The notes: a model not told the origin generated them from the sequence alone. 42,656 nucleotides of DNA from an uncultured Collinsella sp. (GCA_959601045.1 CAUGNZ010000019.1:1-42656); one strand, 5' to 3'; shown: positions 31,709-39,749, numbered from the stretch's first letter. A program made the numbers and translations.

Positions 31709-32347
31709 GTGATCTGGTTTACCAGCGATACACACTTTGGACACGAGAACATGCTGCGTCTCGCCGACAGGCCTTGGTCGAATGTTGCGCAGATGAACGA
31801 CGCCATGGTCGCGAGCATTAATAGCAAAGTCGCTGCGGACGACGAGCTTTACATTTTGGGCGACTTCAGCTTTAAGATGACGGTCCAAGAGGCCTACGAG
31901 TTGCGTAAAAGCATCGTATGTAAGCACGTCCACCTGCTACCCGGCAACCACGACAAAGACTGGACGCAGCCTGCCGTAGCGGATGCTTTTATCGTCGAGC
32001 CGCCCATTTGCGTGCTCAAAATCGATCGGCAGAAAATCGTGCTGAGCCACTATCCCATGGTCGACTGGCAGGGCATGTCGCACGGCAGCTGGCATCTGCA
32101 CGGGCATATCCATAGCTGCGGCGGCGCGTATAACAAGTTCAACCTTCGGCAGGGGCTGCTGCGCTATGACGTGGGCGTGGACGCCAACGGTTACGCCCCG
32201 GTAAGTTTGGATGAGCTCAAGTTATGGTTTGCGCAGGTAGACGAGCTGGTGCAGTGCGTTAAGTGGCCGTGGTGGGTCAACGTTACGGACGATGAACAGG
32301 TCGAGCGCGATCTCGAAGCCTATAAGAGGGAAGTGGTGATCCGATGA
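31709..32347 (+). CDS. Calcineurin-like metallophosphoesterase (first of a pair)
   Basis: This 212-aa protein has the metal motifs of the superfamily in order: SDTHFGHENML (residue 6), LYILGDFSFK (about 49), LLPGNHDKDW (about 75), VLSHYPM (about 113) and WHLHGHIHSCGG (about 129). The N-terminal TSDTHFGHENM and the spacing resemble phage- and bacterial-type phosphoesterases annotated only generally. The start is GTG at 31709 after TTAGGAGGT. Its end overlaps the next phosphoesterase by ATGA. The substrate is unknown; cyclic nucleotides and nucleic-acid ends are both possible. Confidence 0.87.
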   Translation: MIWFTSDTHFGHENMLRLADRPWSNVAQMNDAMVASINSKVAADDELYILGDFSFKMTVQEAYELRKSIVCKHVHLLPGNHDKDWTQPAVADAFIVEPPICVLKIDRQKIVLSHYPMVDWQGMSHGSWHLHGHIHSCGGAYNKFNLRQGLLRYDVGVDANGYAPVSLDELKLWFAQVDELVQCVKWPWWVNVTDDEQVERDLEAYKREVVIR

Positions 32348-33069
32348 CGGTCTATGTGACGGGCGATATTCACGGCGGCCTCGACATGCAAAAGCTGCGC
32401 GATTGGGACCTTGGGGATAGCCTGACGAGCGACGACTATCTGATTGTCGCGGGCGACTTTGGCTTTCCCTGGGATTTCTCTGCCGAGGAATGTGCCGACA
32501 TCGCTTGGCTGGAGTCGCGCCCCTATACCGTGCTGTTCGTCGACGGCAACCACGAGCGTTTCGATCACTGGGCGGAGCGTCCCATGGAGCTGTGGCACGG
32601 TGGGCTGACGCAGCGTCTGTCGGATACCTCCCCCATACGGCGCCTGACGCGCGGCGAGGTTTTTGAGCTCGACGGCTCAACGATCTTTACCATGGGCGGC
32701 GCCACGAGCGTGGACAAAGGATACCGCATTCCCTATTCCAGCTGGTGGCCGCAGGAACTGCCGGACGAGCGCAACTTTGAGGAGGCGCGGGCAAAGCTCG
32801 ACAGCGTGGGTTGGAAGGTCGACTACGTGGTCACCCACACCTGCCCTACGCGCATGCTTTCGCCCACGCTTTATCCGGCACCCGGCTGGAATTACCCCGC
32901 CGTTGATCGGCTTACGGCATTTTTCGATGAGCTGGAAGACCGCTTGGATTACAAGTGCTGGTATTACGGGCATTTCCATCGGGATGCCAACCCGGCCGAG
33001 CGCCATACCGTGCTCTACGACTGCATCGTTCGCCTGGGCGACGAACTCCAGCCCTGGGATGTTGCGTAG
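32344..33069 (+). CDS. Calcineurin-like metallophosphoesterase (second of a pair)
   Basis: This 241-aa protein belongs to the same superfamily but to a different subgroup from its partner. Its motifs are VTGDIHGGLD (residue 5), LIVAGDFGFPWDF (about 33), FVDGNHERFD (about 66), FTMGGATSVDKGYR, VVTHTCPTRML (about 162) and WYYGHFHRD (about 203). All metal ligands appear present. It overlaps the previous gene by four bases, so the two are made together and could act in sequence or as a complex. It ends 15 bp before the convergent GluQ-RS gene. Confidence 0.87.
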   Translation: MTVYVTGDIHGGLDMQKLRDWDLGDSLTSDDYLIVAGDFGFPWDFSAEECADIAWLESRPYTVLFVDGNHERFDHWAERPMELWHGGLTQRLSDTSPIRRLTRGEVFELDGSTIFTMGGATSVDKGYRIPYSSWWPQELPDERNFEEARAKLDSVGWKVDYVVTHTCPTRMLSPTLYPAPGWNYPAVDRLTAFFDELEDRLDYKCWYYGHFHRDANPAERHTVLYDCIVRLGDELQPWDVA

Positions 33070-33084
33070 GGGTGGAGTGAGCGG

Positions 33085-34095
33085 CTACTCGGCCGTTACA
33101 GTGATGTTCTCCCGGTGTGCGCGGATAACGTCCCAGCTAAAGTGCTCGACCAGTTGCTCGGCAGAGCGCGGCGTGGTGTCCGGCACGATGCCCGTTTGCC
33201 CGGCGAGCCAGCCCAGCAGTGCCTCGGGTGTGCCAAAGCGGGCGCGGAGCTCTCCCAGGTCCAGATCGCGATCGCGCTTGGAAAGGCGGCGGCCGTCCGG
33301 TGACATGAGCAGCGGAATGTGCGCGTAGCGCGGCATGGGCAGCCCCAGCAGATGCTGCAGATAGATCTGGCGCGGCGTGGAACCCAGCAGATCGCATCCG
33401 CGCACGACCTCGGTGACGCCCATGGCGGCGTCATCGACCACCACGGCCAGCTGATAGGCAAACACGCCGTCGCTGCGGCGCACCAAAAAGTCGCCGCACT
33501 CAGTGGCGAGCGCCTCGCATTGGGCACCATACGTGCGGTCCACGAATTCGATCACGTCGTCTGCGAGATCATCGACGGTGGGCACGCGCAGACGCGTGGC
33601 TGGGGCGCGCAGAGCACTGCGGCGGGCGATTTCTTTGGCAGAAAGGTTTCGGCAGGCGCCGCGGTAGATGGGCGTGCCGTCGCTGGCGTGCGGCGCGCTT
33701 GCGGCGTGGAGCTCGGCGCGCGTGCAAAAGCAGGGGTAGGTGAGGCCGGCGTCTTGCAGACGGCGCAGGGCGTCCCCGTACAGATCCAGGCGATCGTGCT
33801 GGTAGTAGGGGCCTTCGTCCCAGTCGAGCCCCAGCCAGGTCAGATCGTCAATCAGTTGAGCGGCAAGTTCCGGGCGCTTGCAGCGATCGTCCAGGTCCTC
33901 GATGCGCAGCACGATGCTGCCGCCCTGGCTGCGGGCCGAAAGCCACGAGCACAGGCAGCTGAACACGTTGCCCAGGTGCATGCGGCCCGAGGGCGACGGG
34001 GCGAAACGGCCCACGACGGGTGCGGGGGCGGAGGCGGGTGGCGTCGCTGGCGCGTCCGCGGCGGGTGTTGCTATGTTGCGTGTTTTGATATCCAT
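33085..34095 (-). CDS. gluQ: Glutamyl-Q tRNA(Asp) synthetase (GluQ-RS)
   Basis: This 336-aa protein is a class-I glutamyl-tRNA-synthetase paralogue that adds glutamate to queuosine on tRNA-Asp rather than to tRNA-Glu. The start has GRFAPSPSGRMHLGNVF with the HIGH-like HLGN, VLRIEDLDDRC follows, and the KMSKS-like loop is RLSKRDRD near residue 270. A Cys pair CFCTR (about 115) marks the zinc-binding region. The anticodon-binding domain of GltX is missing and length fits GluQ-RS (about 300). An in-frame GTG at 34119 exists, but the ATG at 34095 is only 7 bp from a -10-like TATACT, so a near-leaderless message is possible. Its partner enzymes for queuosine are not in the window. Confidence 0.87.
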   Translation of the reverse strand: MDIKTRNIATPAADAPATPPASAPAPVVGRFAPSPSGRMHLGNVFSCLCSWLSARSQGGSIVLRIEDLDDRCKRPELAAQLIDDLTWLGLDWDEGPYYQHDRLDLYGDALRRLQDAGLTYPCFCTRAELHAASAPHASDGTPIYRGACRNLSAKEIARRSALRAPATRLRVPTVDDLADDVIEFVDRTYGAQCEALATECGDFLVRRSDGVFAYQLAVVVDDAAMGVTEVVRGCDLLGSTPRQIYLQHLLGLPMPRYAHIPLLMSPDGRRLSKRDRDLDLGELRARFGTPEALLGWLAGQTGIVPDTTPRSAEQLVEHFSWDVIRAHRENITVTAE

Positions 34096-34102
34096 GCGGA
34101 CG

Positions 34103-34108
34103 AGTATA
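34103..34108 (-). promoter_or_regulatory. Possible -10 element directly upstream of gluQ
   Basis: On the minus strand TATACT ends 7 bp before the gluQ ATG at 34095. A transcript starting there would begin at or very near the start codon. No ribosome site is visible upstream of the ATG, which agrees with a leaderless message, although no clear -35 box was found. Confidence 0.4.
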
Positions 34109-34230
34109 GCGCGGGGCACGATGGGGAGGCGTCACTGTGGCCCGCAAGTTGTCGAGGCCCCGCATTGCGTATGGCGGCCGCAGACTCGGTGCCTTGATTC
34201 CTGTCCATCAACTCGGCACCTTAGACGACA

Positions 34231-34266
34231 GAAACCCCAGCAGCTCTTCGCAACTGCCGGGGTTTC
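34231..34266. other. Hairpin in the gluQ-DUF2207 intergenic region
   Basis: GAAACCCC (34231-34238) pairs with GGGGTTTC (34259-34266), with inner GCAG/TGC pairs. No T-run follows on either strand. It lies in a 506-bp divergent gap (34096-34601) that otherwise holds the direct repeat at 34440-34490 and no recognisable gene. Confidence 0.6.
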
Positions 34267-34439
34267 CGCGGAAAAGGGGGACATGATCCTCGAGCGAACG
34301 GGAAAGGGGCAAACCGTTTTCGCTCAACTGCTTTATGCCCTTCGCCCGCAGGCTCAATCAGCGTTTTAGCGGCAACACAAAGCCGCTACACCTGTGACGG
34401 AGCTGTGAAGTGGTGTCTGCTGCTGGCGCGGGCCATGGC

Positions 34440-34490
34440 AAGGAGTGTCCCAGACTGCCGGCAGATAAGGAACGTCCCCAAGTGCCGGCC
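34440..34490. repeat. Tandem pair of GTCCC-core repeats upstream of the DUF2207 gene
   Basis: AAGGAGTGTCCCAGACTGCCGGC (34440-34462) and a related copy (34467-34490, AAGGAACGTCCCCAAGTGCC) are adjacent. The second contains AAGGAACGTCCCC, close to the reverse complement of the GGGGACGTTCTT core of the hairpins at 12181 and 36957, so both kinds may belong to one repeat family. Confidence 0.65.
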
Positions 34491-34601
34491 GTGGACGTGA
34501 CTTTCGTCCCGTTTGATACTCCGCTGGCCTAGATGTTCGTCACATGAGCCCGCAAACGTGGGACAATGACGCTACTGGTACCACAGACAAAGGATGTGCC
34601 T

Positions 34602-36548
34602 ATGAACGCCCCCGTTGCCCAGCCCTGTCGGCAGCGCCGCCTGTTTGCGCGATTCGCTTCCGTCTGCGCACTCGTCGCGCTTGCGTTGTTGCTGCTGCCT
34701 GCCGCCGCGCACGCCGACGGCTACTCCATGAGCCAAACCTACATCGGCGCCACGGTTGAGGCCGATGGCTCGCTGACCGTTGTCGAGGGACGCCAGTTCG
34801 ATTTCGACGACGACATCAACGGCGTGTATTGGGATATCAATACAGGCTCTAACCAGCAAGGCGGCTCGGTGGTCGTCAATGTGCTAAGCGTCGAGGAAGA
34901 CGACGCTGCGTTTAACAAGGTCGACAGCGCAAACAAAGGCGACGACGGCGTTTACACGGTGGAACAGTCCGACGACGGCGTAAAGATTAAGGTGTTCAGC
35001 CCCCACGAGAGCGGCGACAGCGCAATCTACTACGTGAGTTATTCCATGACCGGTGCGGTTATGAACTGGGCCGATACCGCCGAGCTTTACTGGAAATTTG
35101 TGGGTGACGGCTGGTCGGCGGATTCCGATGACGTCGAGATGGAAGTGTATTTCGCAAATGCCGCTGCCGGGACGGCTGCCGTCAAGGGCGATAACTTCCG
35201 CGCATGGGGCCACGGCCCACTGACGGGCGACGTGTCGCTCGATGCGGACGAGCCCATGGTCACCTATACCATTCCCTGCGTGCATGAGGGCGAATTCGCC
35301 GAGGCACGCATCGCCTTCCCCAGCGACTGGGTGCCGCAGCTTGCCGTCTCGGGCGAAAAGCGCATGTCGACGATTCTGAGCGAAGAGAAGGAATGGGCCG
35401 ACGAGGCCAACGCTCGCCGCGCTCACGCTCGCATGATTGCCAATGCGCTTGCCGTGCTAAGTGTTGTCGCGGCGGTGGCCTTTACCGGCACAATCGTTGT
35501 GCTCAAGCTGCGCCGCCGCAAGCCCAAGCCGCTTTTCCAGGACGAATATTTCCGCGATGTGCCTTCGGCCGACCATCCCGCCGTGCTTTCGGCCCTCATG
35601 AGCTGGAACGACGTGCCCGATCAGGCATATATCGCCACGCTTATGAAGCTCACCGACGACCGCGTGATCAAGCTGGAAGAAGCGACCGAGACCAAGAAGA
35701 AGGGTCTGCTCCGTCGCGAAAAAGAGGAGCAGACGTATCGCATCACAGTGACCGACGAGGCCTGGAAGGCTGCCAAGAAGGACGGCATCGATCGCGATGT
35801 GCTCAAGGTCTTCTTCGCCGGCGTTAAGCCCGATAAAGACGGCGTCCGTTCACGCACGTTTAGCGAGCTGGAGGAGTATGCCAGCGAGCGTACTGAATCT
35901 GTTGGCAACAAGCTCGAGGACTATCAAAGCACGGTTAAGGGCAAGCTGGAGACGCGCGAGCTTATCGCCTCGGACGGCACCATCGCCCTGGTTGCCGGCT
36001 TGGTTCTCGGCATCATCATCGTCTTTGGCATTCTGGGCTCTCTGATCTATACCGACTTTGCGGACGCCAACGTCGGTGCCGCTATGATCTCGATCCCCGT
36101 CACGATCGTGGGCTTTGTCCTGAGCTGCACCTTCCGCCGCTACACGCCGGAGGGCGCCGAGGTGGCGGCTCGCTGCAAGGCGCTCAAGCATTGGCTCGAG
36201 GACTTTACGCGTCTGAAGGAGGCCGTCCCCAGCGACCTGATCTTGTGGAACAAACTGCTGGTGATGGGCGTTGCCCTGGGCGTTTCGAAAGAAGTGCTGC
36301 GACAGCTGGCCGAGGCCGTGCCTGCGGACCTGCGCAACAGCGACGATTTCTACGACAACTACCCCTGCTACTGGTGGTATTACCATCACTACGGCAACGA
36401 GTCCCCGCCCGATTCGTTCAACGATGTGTACCACGAGACCATCCACGAGCTGGCTTCGAGTTCCGATAGTTCGAGCGGCGGCAGCGGCGGCGGCTTTTCC
36501 GGTGGCGGCGGTGGCGGCGTCGGCGGAGGCGGCGGCGGAACGTTCTAG
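34602..36548 (+). CDS. DUF2207-family membrane protein with Gly-rich tail
   Basis: This 648-aa protein has a signal peptide (FARFASVCALVALALLLLPAAAHA, cleavage near residue 37), an extracellular beta-rich domain to about residue 275 with the DUF2207 pattern, and a membrane helix at about 278-300 followed by basic RRRKPK. A cytosolic region, two further helices (about 459-510), another cytosolic region and a C-terminal Ser/Gly-rich tail ending GGGGGGTF complete it. This domain order is usual for DUF2207 proteins of actinobacteria and Firmicutes, whose function is unknown. The ATG at 34602 follows AAAGGA. It appears monocistronic and ends before a convergent region rich in repeats. Confidence 0.85.
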   Translation: MNAPVAQPCRQRRLFARFASVCALVALALLLLPAAAHADGYSMSQTYIGATVEADGSLTVVEGRQFDFDDDINGVYWDINTGSNQQGGSVVVNVLSVEEDDAAFNKVDSANKGDDGVYTVEQSDDGVKIKVFSPHESGDSAIYYVSYSMTGAVMNWADTAELYWKFVGDGWSADSDDVEMEVYFANAAAGTAAVKGDNFRAWGHGPLTGDVSLDADEPMVTYTIPCVHEGEFAEARIAFPSDWVPQLAVSGEKRMSTILSEEKEWADEANARRAHARMIANALAVLSVVAAVAFTGTIVVLKLRRRKPKPLFQDEYFRDVPSADHPAVLSALMSWNDVPDQAYIATLMKLTDDRVIKLEEATETKKKGLLRREKEEQTYRITVTDEAWKAAKKDGIDRDVLKVFFAGVKPDKDGVRSRTFSELEEYASERTESVGNKLEDYQSTVKGKLETRELIASDGTIALVAGLVLGIIIVFGILGSLIYTDFADANVGAAMISIPVTIVGFVLSCTFRRYTPEGAEVAARCKALKHWLEDFTRLKEAVPSDLILWNKLLVMGVALGVSKEVLRQLAEAVPADLRNSDDFYDNYPCYWWYYHHYGNESPPDSFNDVYHETIHELASSSDSSSGGSGGGFSGGGGGGVGGGGGGTF

Positions 36549-36662
36549 CGAGCGCTTGCTTTGGGGTGGATCTTTCTGGGCGGTTGCCAGGGAAGATTCA
36601 TCCCATTTTTGTGCATCGAAACGGGTCAAACTTTCCGCTGAGGACCTTCGCACAAGGGGCAG

Positions 36663-36892
36663 TGGACAAAAAATACCAAATATGAGTACTGTTGCTGCGT
36701 TGGTCACATATGTTTGCACATAATAATGGGCTCCTAATGAGAGTACTCCTCGTTAGGAGCCCATTTTATTGAACATTTGGGGAGTTACGTCAGCTCGTGC
36801 AGCTGGTCGTCATGCCTATAAGCATCAAAAATGCCCCGAATCGCTGCTACTAAAAAGGTAACAGTACTCATATTTGATGTATTTTGACCACG
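36663..36892. repeat. 230-bp element bounded by ~30-bp inverted repeats
   Basis: The left end (36663-36692) contains AAATATGAGTACTGTT, preceded by GTGGAC and an AAAATAC block. The right end (36860-36892) is its reverse complement with few changes, including GTGG, AAAATAC and CAAATATGAGTACTGTT. A terminator hairpin sits in the middle. No ORF is present. The size, AT-rich ends and lack of coding capacity fit a MITE-like element or a large regulatory palindrome. It lies in the 452-bp convergent gap 36549-37000. Confidence 0.7.
36725..36770. terminator. Bidirectional terminator between DUF2207 and GNAT genes
   Basis: AATGGGCTCCTAA (36725-36737) pairs perfectly with TTAGGAGCCCATT (36753-36765) around a 15-base loop and is followed by TTATT, with A-rich sequence on the other side. 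It lies inside the inverted-repeat element, between convergent genes. Confidence 0.9.
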
Positions 36893-36915
36893 GCTATCTA
36901 CAAACCCCCTAGGCC

Positions 36916-36945
36916 ACTCATTGGGGACAGACTTAAATGACTAGT
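36916..36945. repeat. REP-like hairpin with GGGGAC core, copy 2
   Basis: TCATT at 36919-36923 pairs with AATGA at 36936-36940 around GGGGACAGACTTA. It shares its outer arms and GGGGAC core with the copies at 12181 and 36957; this one has CAGACT where the others have CGTTCT. Confidence 0.75.
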
Positions 36946-36956
36946 TGTTGGGGATC

Positions 36957-36985
36957 AGTCATTGGGGACGTTCTTAAATGACTAG
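36957..36985. repeat. REP-like hairpin with GGGGAC core, copy 3
   Basis: AGTCATT (36957-36963) pairs with AATGACT (36977-36983) around GGGGACGTTCTTA. It differs from the copy at 12183-12211 at one base in the right arm. It ends 15 bp before the stop of the convergent GNAT gene. Confidence 0.8.
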
Positions 36986-37000
36986 GTGTGGCTGCTTGGG

Positions 37001-37642
37001 CTAGGCTGTTAGGTCGAGTTCGTAGAGAAAGCTTTCGCGCGGCATGTCGTGACGACGCTCTTCGCGGTTGGCGCGGTGCGTGGCCGTGCGCTTAAAGCCG
37101 TGCAACTCGTAGAACTTCCACGAGCAGTTGGAGTCGGTGTACAGGTGCGCCCTTGTCGCCCCGCGCGAGGACAGGTACGAGACCGCGGCATCGAGCAACA
37201 CTGAGCCTACACCCAGGCCGTGGACATCGGGATCGACGGCGAGCAGCGTGACTTCGTTGTCGTGCGGCAACGGGCTGCTCTCGAGCAGGCGGTTGTTGGT
37301 TCGGATGGTTGCGCGCACAAACGAGAGATACTCGGCGCAGACATCGGGCTCCAGCTCGCGCATCTGCGAAAGCAGCGCGCGTTCGGTATCCATCCAGTGT
37401 TCCTTAACGGTGGCGCCGGAACTCTGTCCCGCGCGCGCGAGCGCAATGCCACGCGCCTGACCGTCGATTACGGCAACCTGCGAAAACGTCGATGACGAAA
37501 GGCAATGGGCGAGGTCGCACGCGGCCTCGAGGCGGTTGTACTCATCGTTATCCGAATTGTTATGCCAAAGCTGCTGCAGAATCAGCGCGATGGCGTCGAA
37601 GTCTTCGGTATCAAACGGTCGGTAGAGAACCCGCGAGACCAT
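37001..37642 (-). CDS. GNAT-family N-acetyltransferase
   Basis: This 213-aa protein has the acetyl-CoA-binding motif A VTLLAVDPDVHGLGVGSVL near residue 130, with the VGSVLLDAA turn, and motif B AHLYTDSNCSWKFYELHGFK near 168, both as in GNAT enzymes. The N-terminal half, RPFDTEDFDAIALILQQLWH, is the usual first strand and helix. The acceptor substrate cannot be inferred; the domain order fits small-molecule or protein-N acetylation. The ATG at 37642 follows GAAAGAGG. It is convergent with the DUF2207 gene and divergent from purH. Confidence 0.88.
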   Translation of the reverse strand: MVSRVLYRPFDTEDFDAIALILQQLWHNNSDNDEYNRLEAACDLAHCLSSSTFSQVAVIDGQARGIALARAGQSSGATVKEHWMDTERALLSQMRELEPDVCAEYLSFVRATIRTNNRLLESSPLPHDNEVTLLAVDPDVHGLGVGSVLLDAAVSYLSSRGATRAHLYTDSNCSWKFYELHGFKRTATHRANREERRHDMPRESFLYELDLTA

Positions 37643-37919
37643 GGTGCCTCTTTCTTTTGCGGATGCATATCGAGCACAGTTCTACCACGCTATTGGCATC
37701 TAATTATGGTGCCCCTGTGTTCCATGAACTCACCGTGCCCGGTGCCGTGCCCATCCCCTCTGCTCGCAAACTTTTTCTGCACATGCGCCCGTTGCGGGGT
37801 GCATCGATGCGCTCGATGCGCTACATTGAATCAGTATTTTCAATGCCGCTGCGCGAGCGCTGCAGATCGACGTATCACCGACTCACAGAGCACGGCGGCG
37901 TATCAGACAGGAGGACTGC

Positions 37920-39527
37920 ATGGGATCTGATGTGAAGATCGCACGCGCGTTGATCTCGGTTACCGATAAGACGGGTGTCGTCGATTTCGCACGGACGCTG
38001 GTCGATGACTTTGGCGTCGAGATCATCTCTACGGGCGGCACGGCTCGTGCCATCGAGGACGCGGGCGTTCCCGTAACCCCCATCGAGGAGTTCACGGGCT
38101 ATCCCGAGATGATGGACGGCCGCGTTAAGACCCTGCACCCCAAGGTTCACGGCGCGCTGCTGGCCCGCCGCGATTCCGAGCAGCACATGCAGGAGGCCGC
38201 CCAGCACGGCATTAAGCTGATCGACCTGGTCGTCGTCAACCTGTACGAGTTCGAGAAGACCGTCGCCAACCCCGAGGTCACCTTTGCGGATGCCATCGAG
38301 CACATCGACATCGGTGGTCCCTCCATGTTGCGCTCTGCCGCCAAGAACGCCGCGAGCGTTACCGTCATCTCCGACCCGGCCGACTATGATGCCGTCCTGG
38401 CCGAGATGCGCGAGACCGGTGGCTGCACCACGCTTTCCACCCGTCGTCGCCTGCAGGTGAAGGTCTACCAGACTACCGCCGCCTACGACACGGCTATCTC
38501 CCGTTGGCTTGCCGCCCAGGCAAGCGACGTGGCGGACACCTCTGCCAAGCTCGAGATCTCGTTGGAGAAGGTCGACGACCTGCGCTATGGTGAGAATCCT
38601 CAGCAGAAGGCTACGGTCTACCGCTTTGCCGAGGGCTGCGAGAACACCGCGAGCTCGCAGTTCCCGCTCGTGGGCTCCGAGCAGATTCAAGGCAAGCCGC
38701 TCAGCTACAACAACTATCTGGACGCCGATGCCGCTTGGAACCTGGTGCGCGAGTTCGACGAGCCGGCCTGCGTGATCCTCAAGCATCAGAACCCCTGCGG
38801 CTCCGCCGTTGCCGAGGACATCACGGCTGCTTACGACCGCGCCTTTGCCTGCGATCCCAAGAGCGCCTTCGGCGGCATCATCGCCTGCAACCGCGAGGTC
38901 CCCTTTGAGCTGGTTGAGCACTTTGCCGATCAGAACAAGCAGTTCGTCGAGGTTATCATCGCCCCGAGCTACACCGCCGAGGCGCTCGAGCGCATGGCCA
39001 AGCGCCCCAACCTGCGCGTGCTGGCTACCGGCGGCGTGGACCACGGCGCCAAGGTGGAGCTGCGCTCCATCGACGGCGGCATGCTGGTGCAGGAGGTCGA
39101 CCACGTGATCGAGGACCCCGCGACCTTTACGTTCCCCACCGACCGCAAGCCCACCGATGCCGAGATGGCCGAGCTCGAGTTTGCCTGGAAGGTCTGCAAG
39201 GGCGTCAAGTCCAACGCCATCCTGGTCTCCAAGGGCAAGGCCGGCATTGGCATGGGCCCCGGTCAGCCCAACCGCGTTGACTCTGCGCTGCTTGCCTGCG
39301 AGCGCGCCGAGGACTTCTGCGAGCGCGAGGGCGTGGAGAAGGGCGGCTTTGCCTGCGCAAGCGACGCGTTCTTCCCGTTCCGCGACAACGTCGACGTGCT
39401 TGCCGCACACGGCGTGACCTGCATCATCCAGCCCGGCGGCTCCAAGCGCGATGACGAGAGCATCCAGGCCTGCAACGAGCATGGTATTGCGATGGTCTTC
39501 ACGGGTGCCAGGCATTTTAGGCACTAG
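37920..39527 (+). CDS. purH: Bifunctional AICAR formyltransferase / IMP cyclohydrolase
   Basis: This 535-aa enzyme carries out the last two steps of purine synthesis, AICAR to FAICAR to IMP. The N-terminal IMP cyclohydrolase domain (1 to about 200) begins RALISVTDKTGVVDFAR and includes STGGTARAIEDAGV, GRVKTLHPKVHGALLARR and IDIGGPSMLRSAAKN. The C-terminal transformylase domain has RYGENPQQKATVY (about 222), ILKHQNPCGSAV (about 283, with the catalytic Lys-His), and SDAFFPFRDNVDVLA near residue 481. Length is standard. AGGAGG precedes the ATG. The 277-bp upstream gap shows no gene and no riboswitch that I can recognise. The structured repeat begins directly after its stop. Confidence 0.98.
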   Translation: MGSDVKIARALISVTDKTGVVDFARTLVDDFGVEIISTGGTARAIEDAGVPVTPIEEFTGYPEMMDGRVKTLHPKVHGALLARRDSEQHMQEAAQHGIKLIDLVVVNLYEFEKTVANPEVTFADAIEHIDIGGPSMLRSAAKNAASVTVISDPADYDAVLAEMRETGGCTTLSTRRRLQVKVYQTTAAYDTAISRWLAAQASDVADTSAKLEISLEKVDDLRYGENPQQKATVYRFAEGCENTASSQFPLVGSEQIQGKPLSYNNYLDADAAWNLVREFDEPACVILKHQNPCGSAVAEDITAAYDRAFACDPKSAFGGIIACNREVPFELVEHFADQNKQFVEVIIAPSYTAEALERMAKRPNLRVLATGGVDHGAKVELRSIDGGMLVQEVDHVIEDPATFTFPTDRKPTDAEMAELEFAWKVCKGVKSNAILVSKGKAGIGMGPGQPNRVDSALLACERAEDFCEREGVEKGGFACASDAFFPFRDNVDVLAAHGVTCIIQPGGSKRDDESIQACNEHGIAMVFTGARHFRH

Positions 39528-39532
39528 GGCTT

Positions 39533-39623
39533 TCCCAAGCACCCGACCTTGCCCCTCAAACCGTCGCTTGCGTACATTTAGTACGCGGCGCTCCTCTTTC
39601 GGGGCAATCTCGGGCACTTGGAA
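39533..39623 (+). repeat. Structured palindromic repeat, copy 2 (candidate RNA element) after purH
   Basis: Stems run 39535-39539 with 39617-39621, 39542-39546 with 39610-39614, 39549-39555 with 39601-39607, and 39570-39575 with 39581-39586 around ATTTA. The unpaired TCAAACCGTCGCT (39556-39568) is identical to copy 1 at 11173-11185, and CTCCTCTTTC on the right arm is conserved too. Compared with copy 1, four stem pairs differ and all four remain paired. Confidence 0.85.
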
Positions 39624-39627
39624 AACC

Positions 39628-39657
39628 CTTAATGGGATGTTGTTCTATCCCATTAAG
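39628..39657 (+). other. Hairpin after purH
   Basis: An 11-bp perfect stem, CTTAATGGGAT (39628-39638) with ATCCCATTAAG (39647-39657), closes an 8-base loop directly after the structured repeat. Only TTG follows, so as a terminator it would be weak. Confidence 0.7.
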
Positions 39658-39697
39658 TTGATCGGTCGCCTGACCATATCGTCAAAATAATCTCTGC

Positions 39698-39735
39698 AAA
39701 AGACGGCCGCTCCGTTTGGAGGGCCGTCTTTTTGG
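39698..39735 (+). terminator. Intrinsic terminator upstream of the 243-aa gene
   Basis: AAAAGACGGCC (39698-39708) pairs with GGCCGTCTTTT (39722-39732), with an inner CTCC/GGAG pair set around GTTT, and runs into TTT. It ends the purH transcript before the next gene, whose start is 15 bp later. Confidence 0.88.
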
Positions 39736-39749
39736 TATAAGAGGACGGA

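Noticed and set aside
34561..34601. Earlier start at 34566 for the DUF2207 protein
   Set aside because: The upstream extension would precede the signal peptide and lacks a ribosome site; the ATG at 34602 has AAAGGA and a normal signal-peptide N-terminus.
37643..37919. ZTP or purine riboswitch upstream of purH
   Set aside because: None of the conserved blocks of these classes is visible in the 277-bp gap, and no terminator/antiterminator pair was found.
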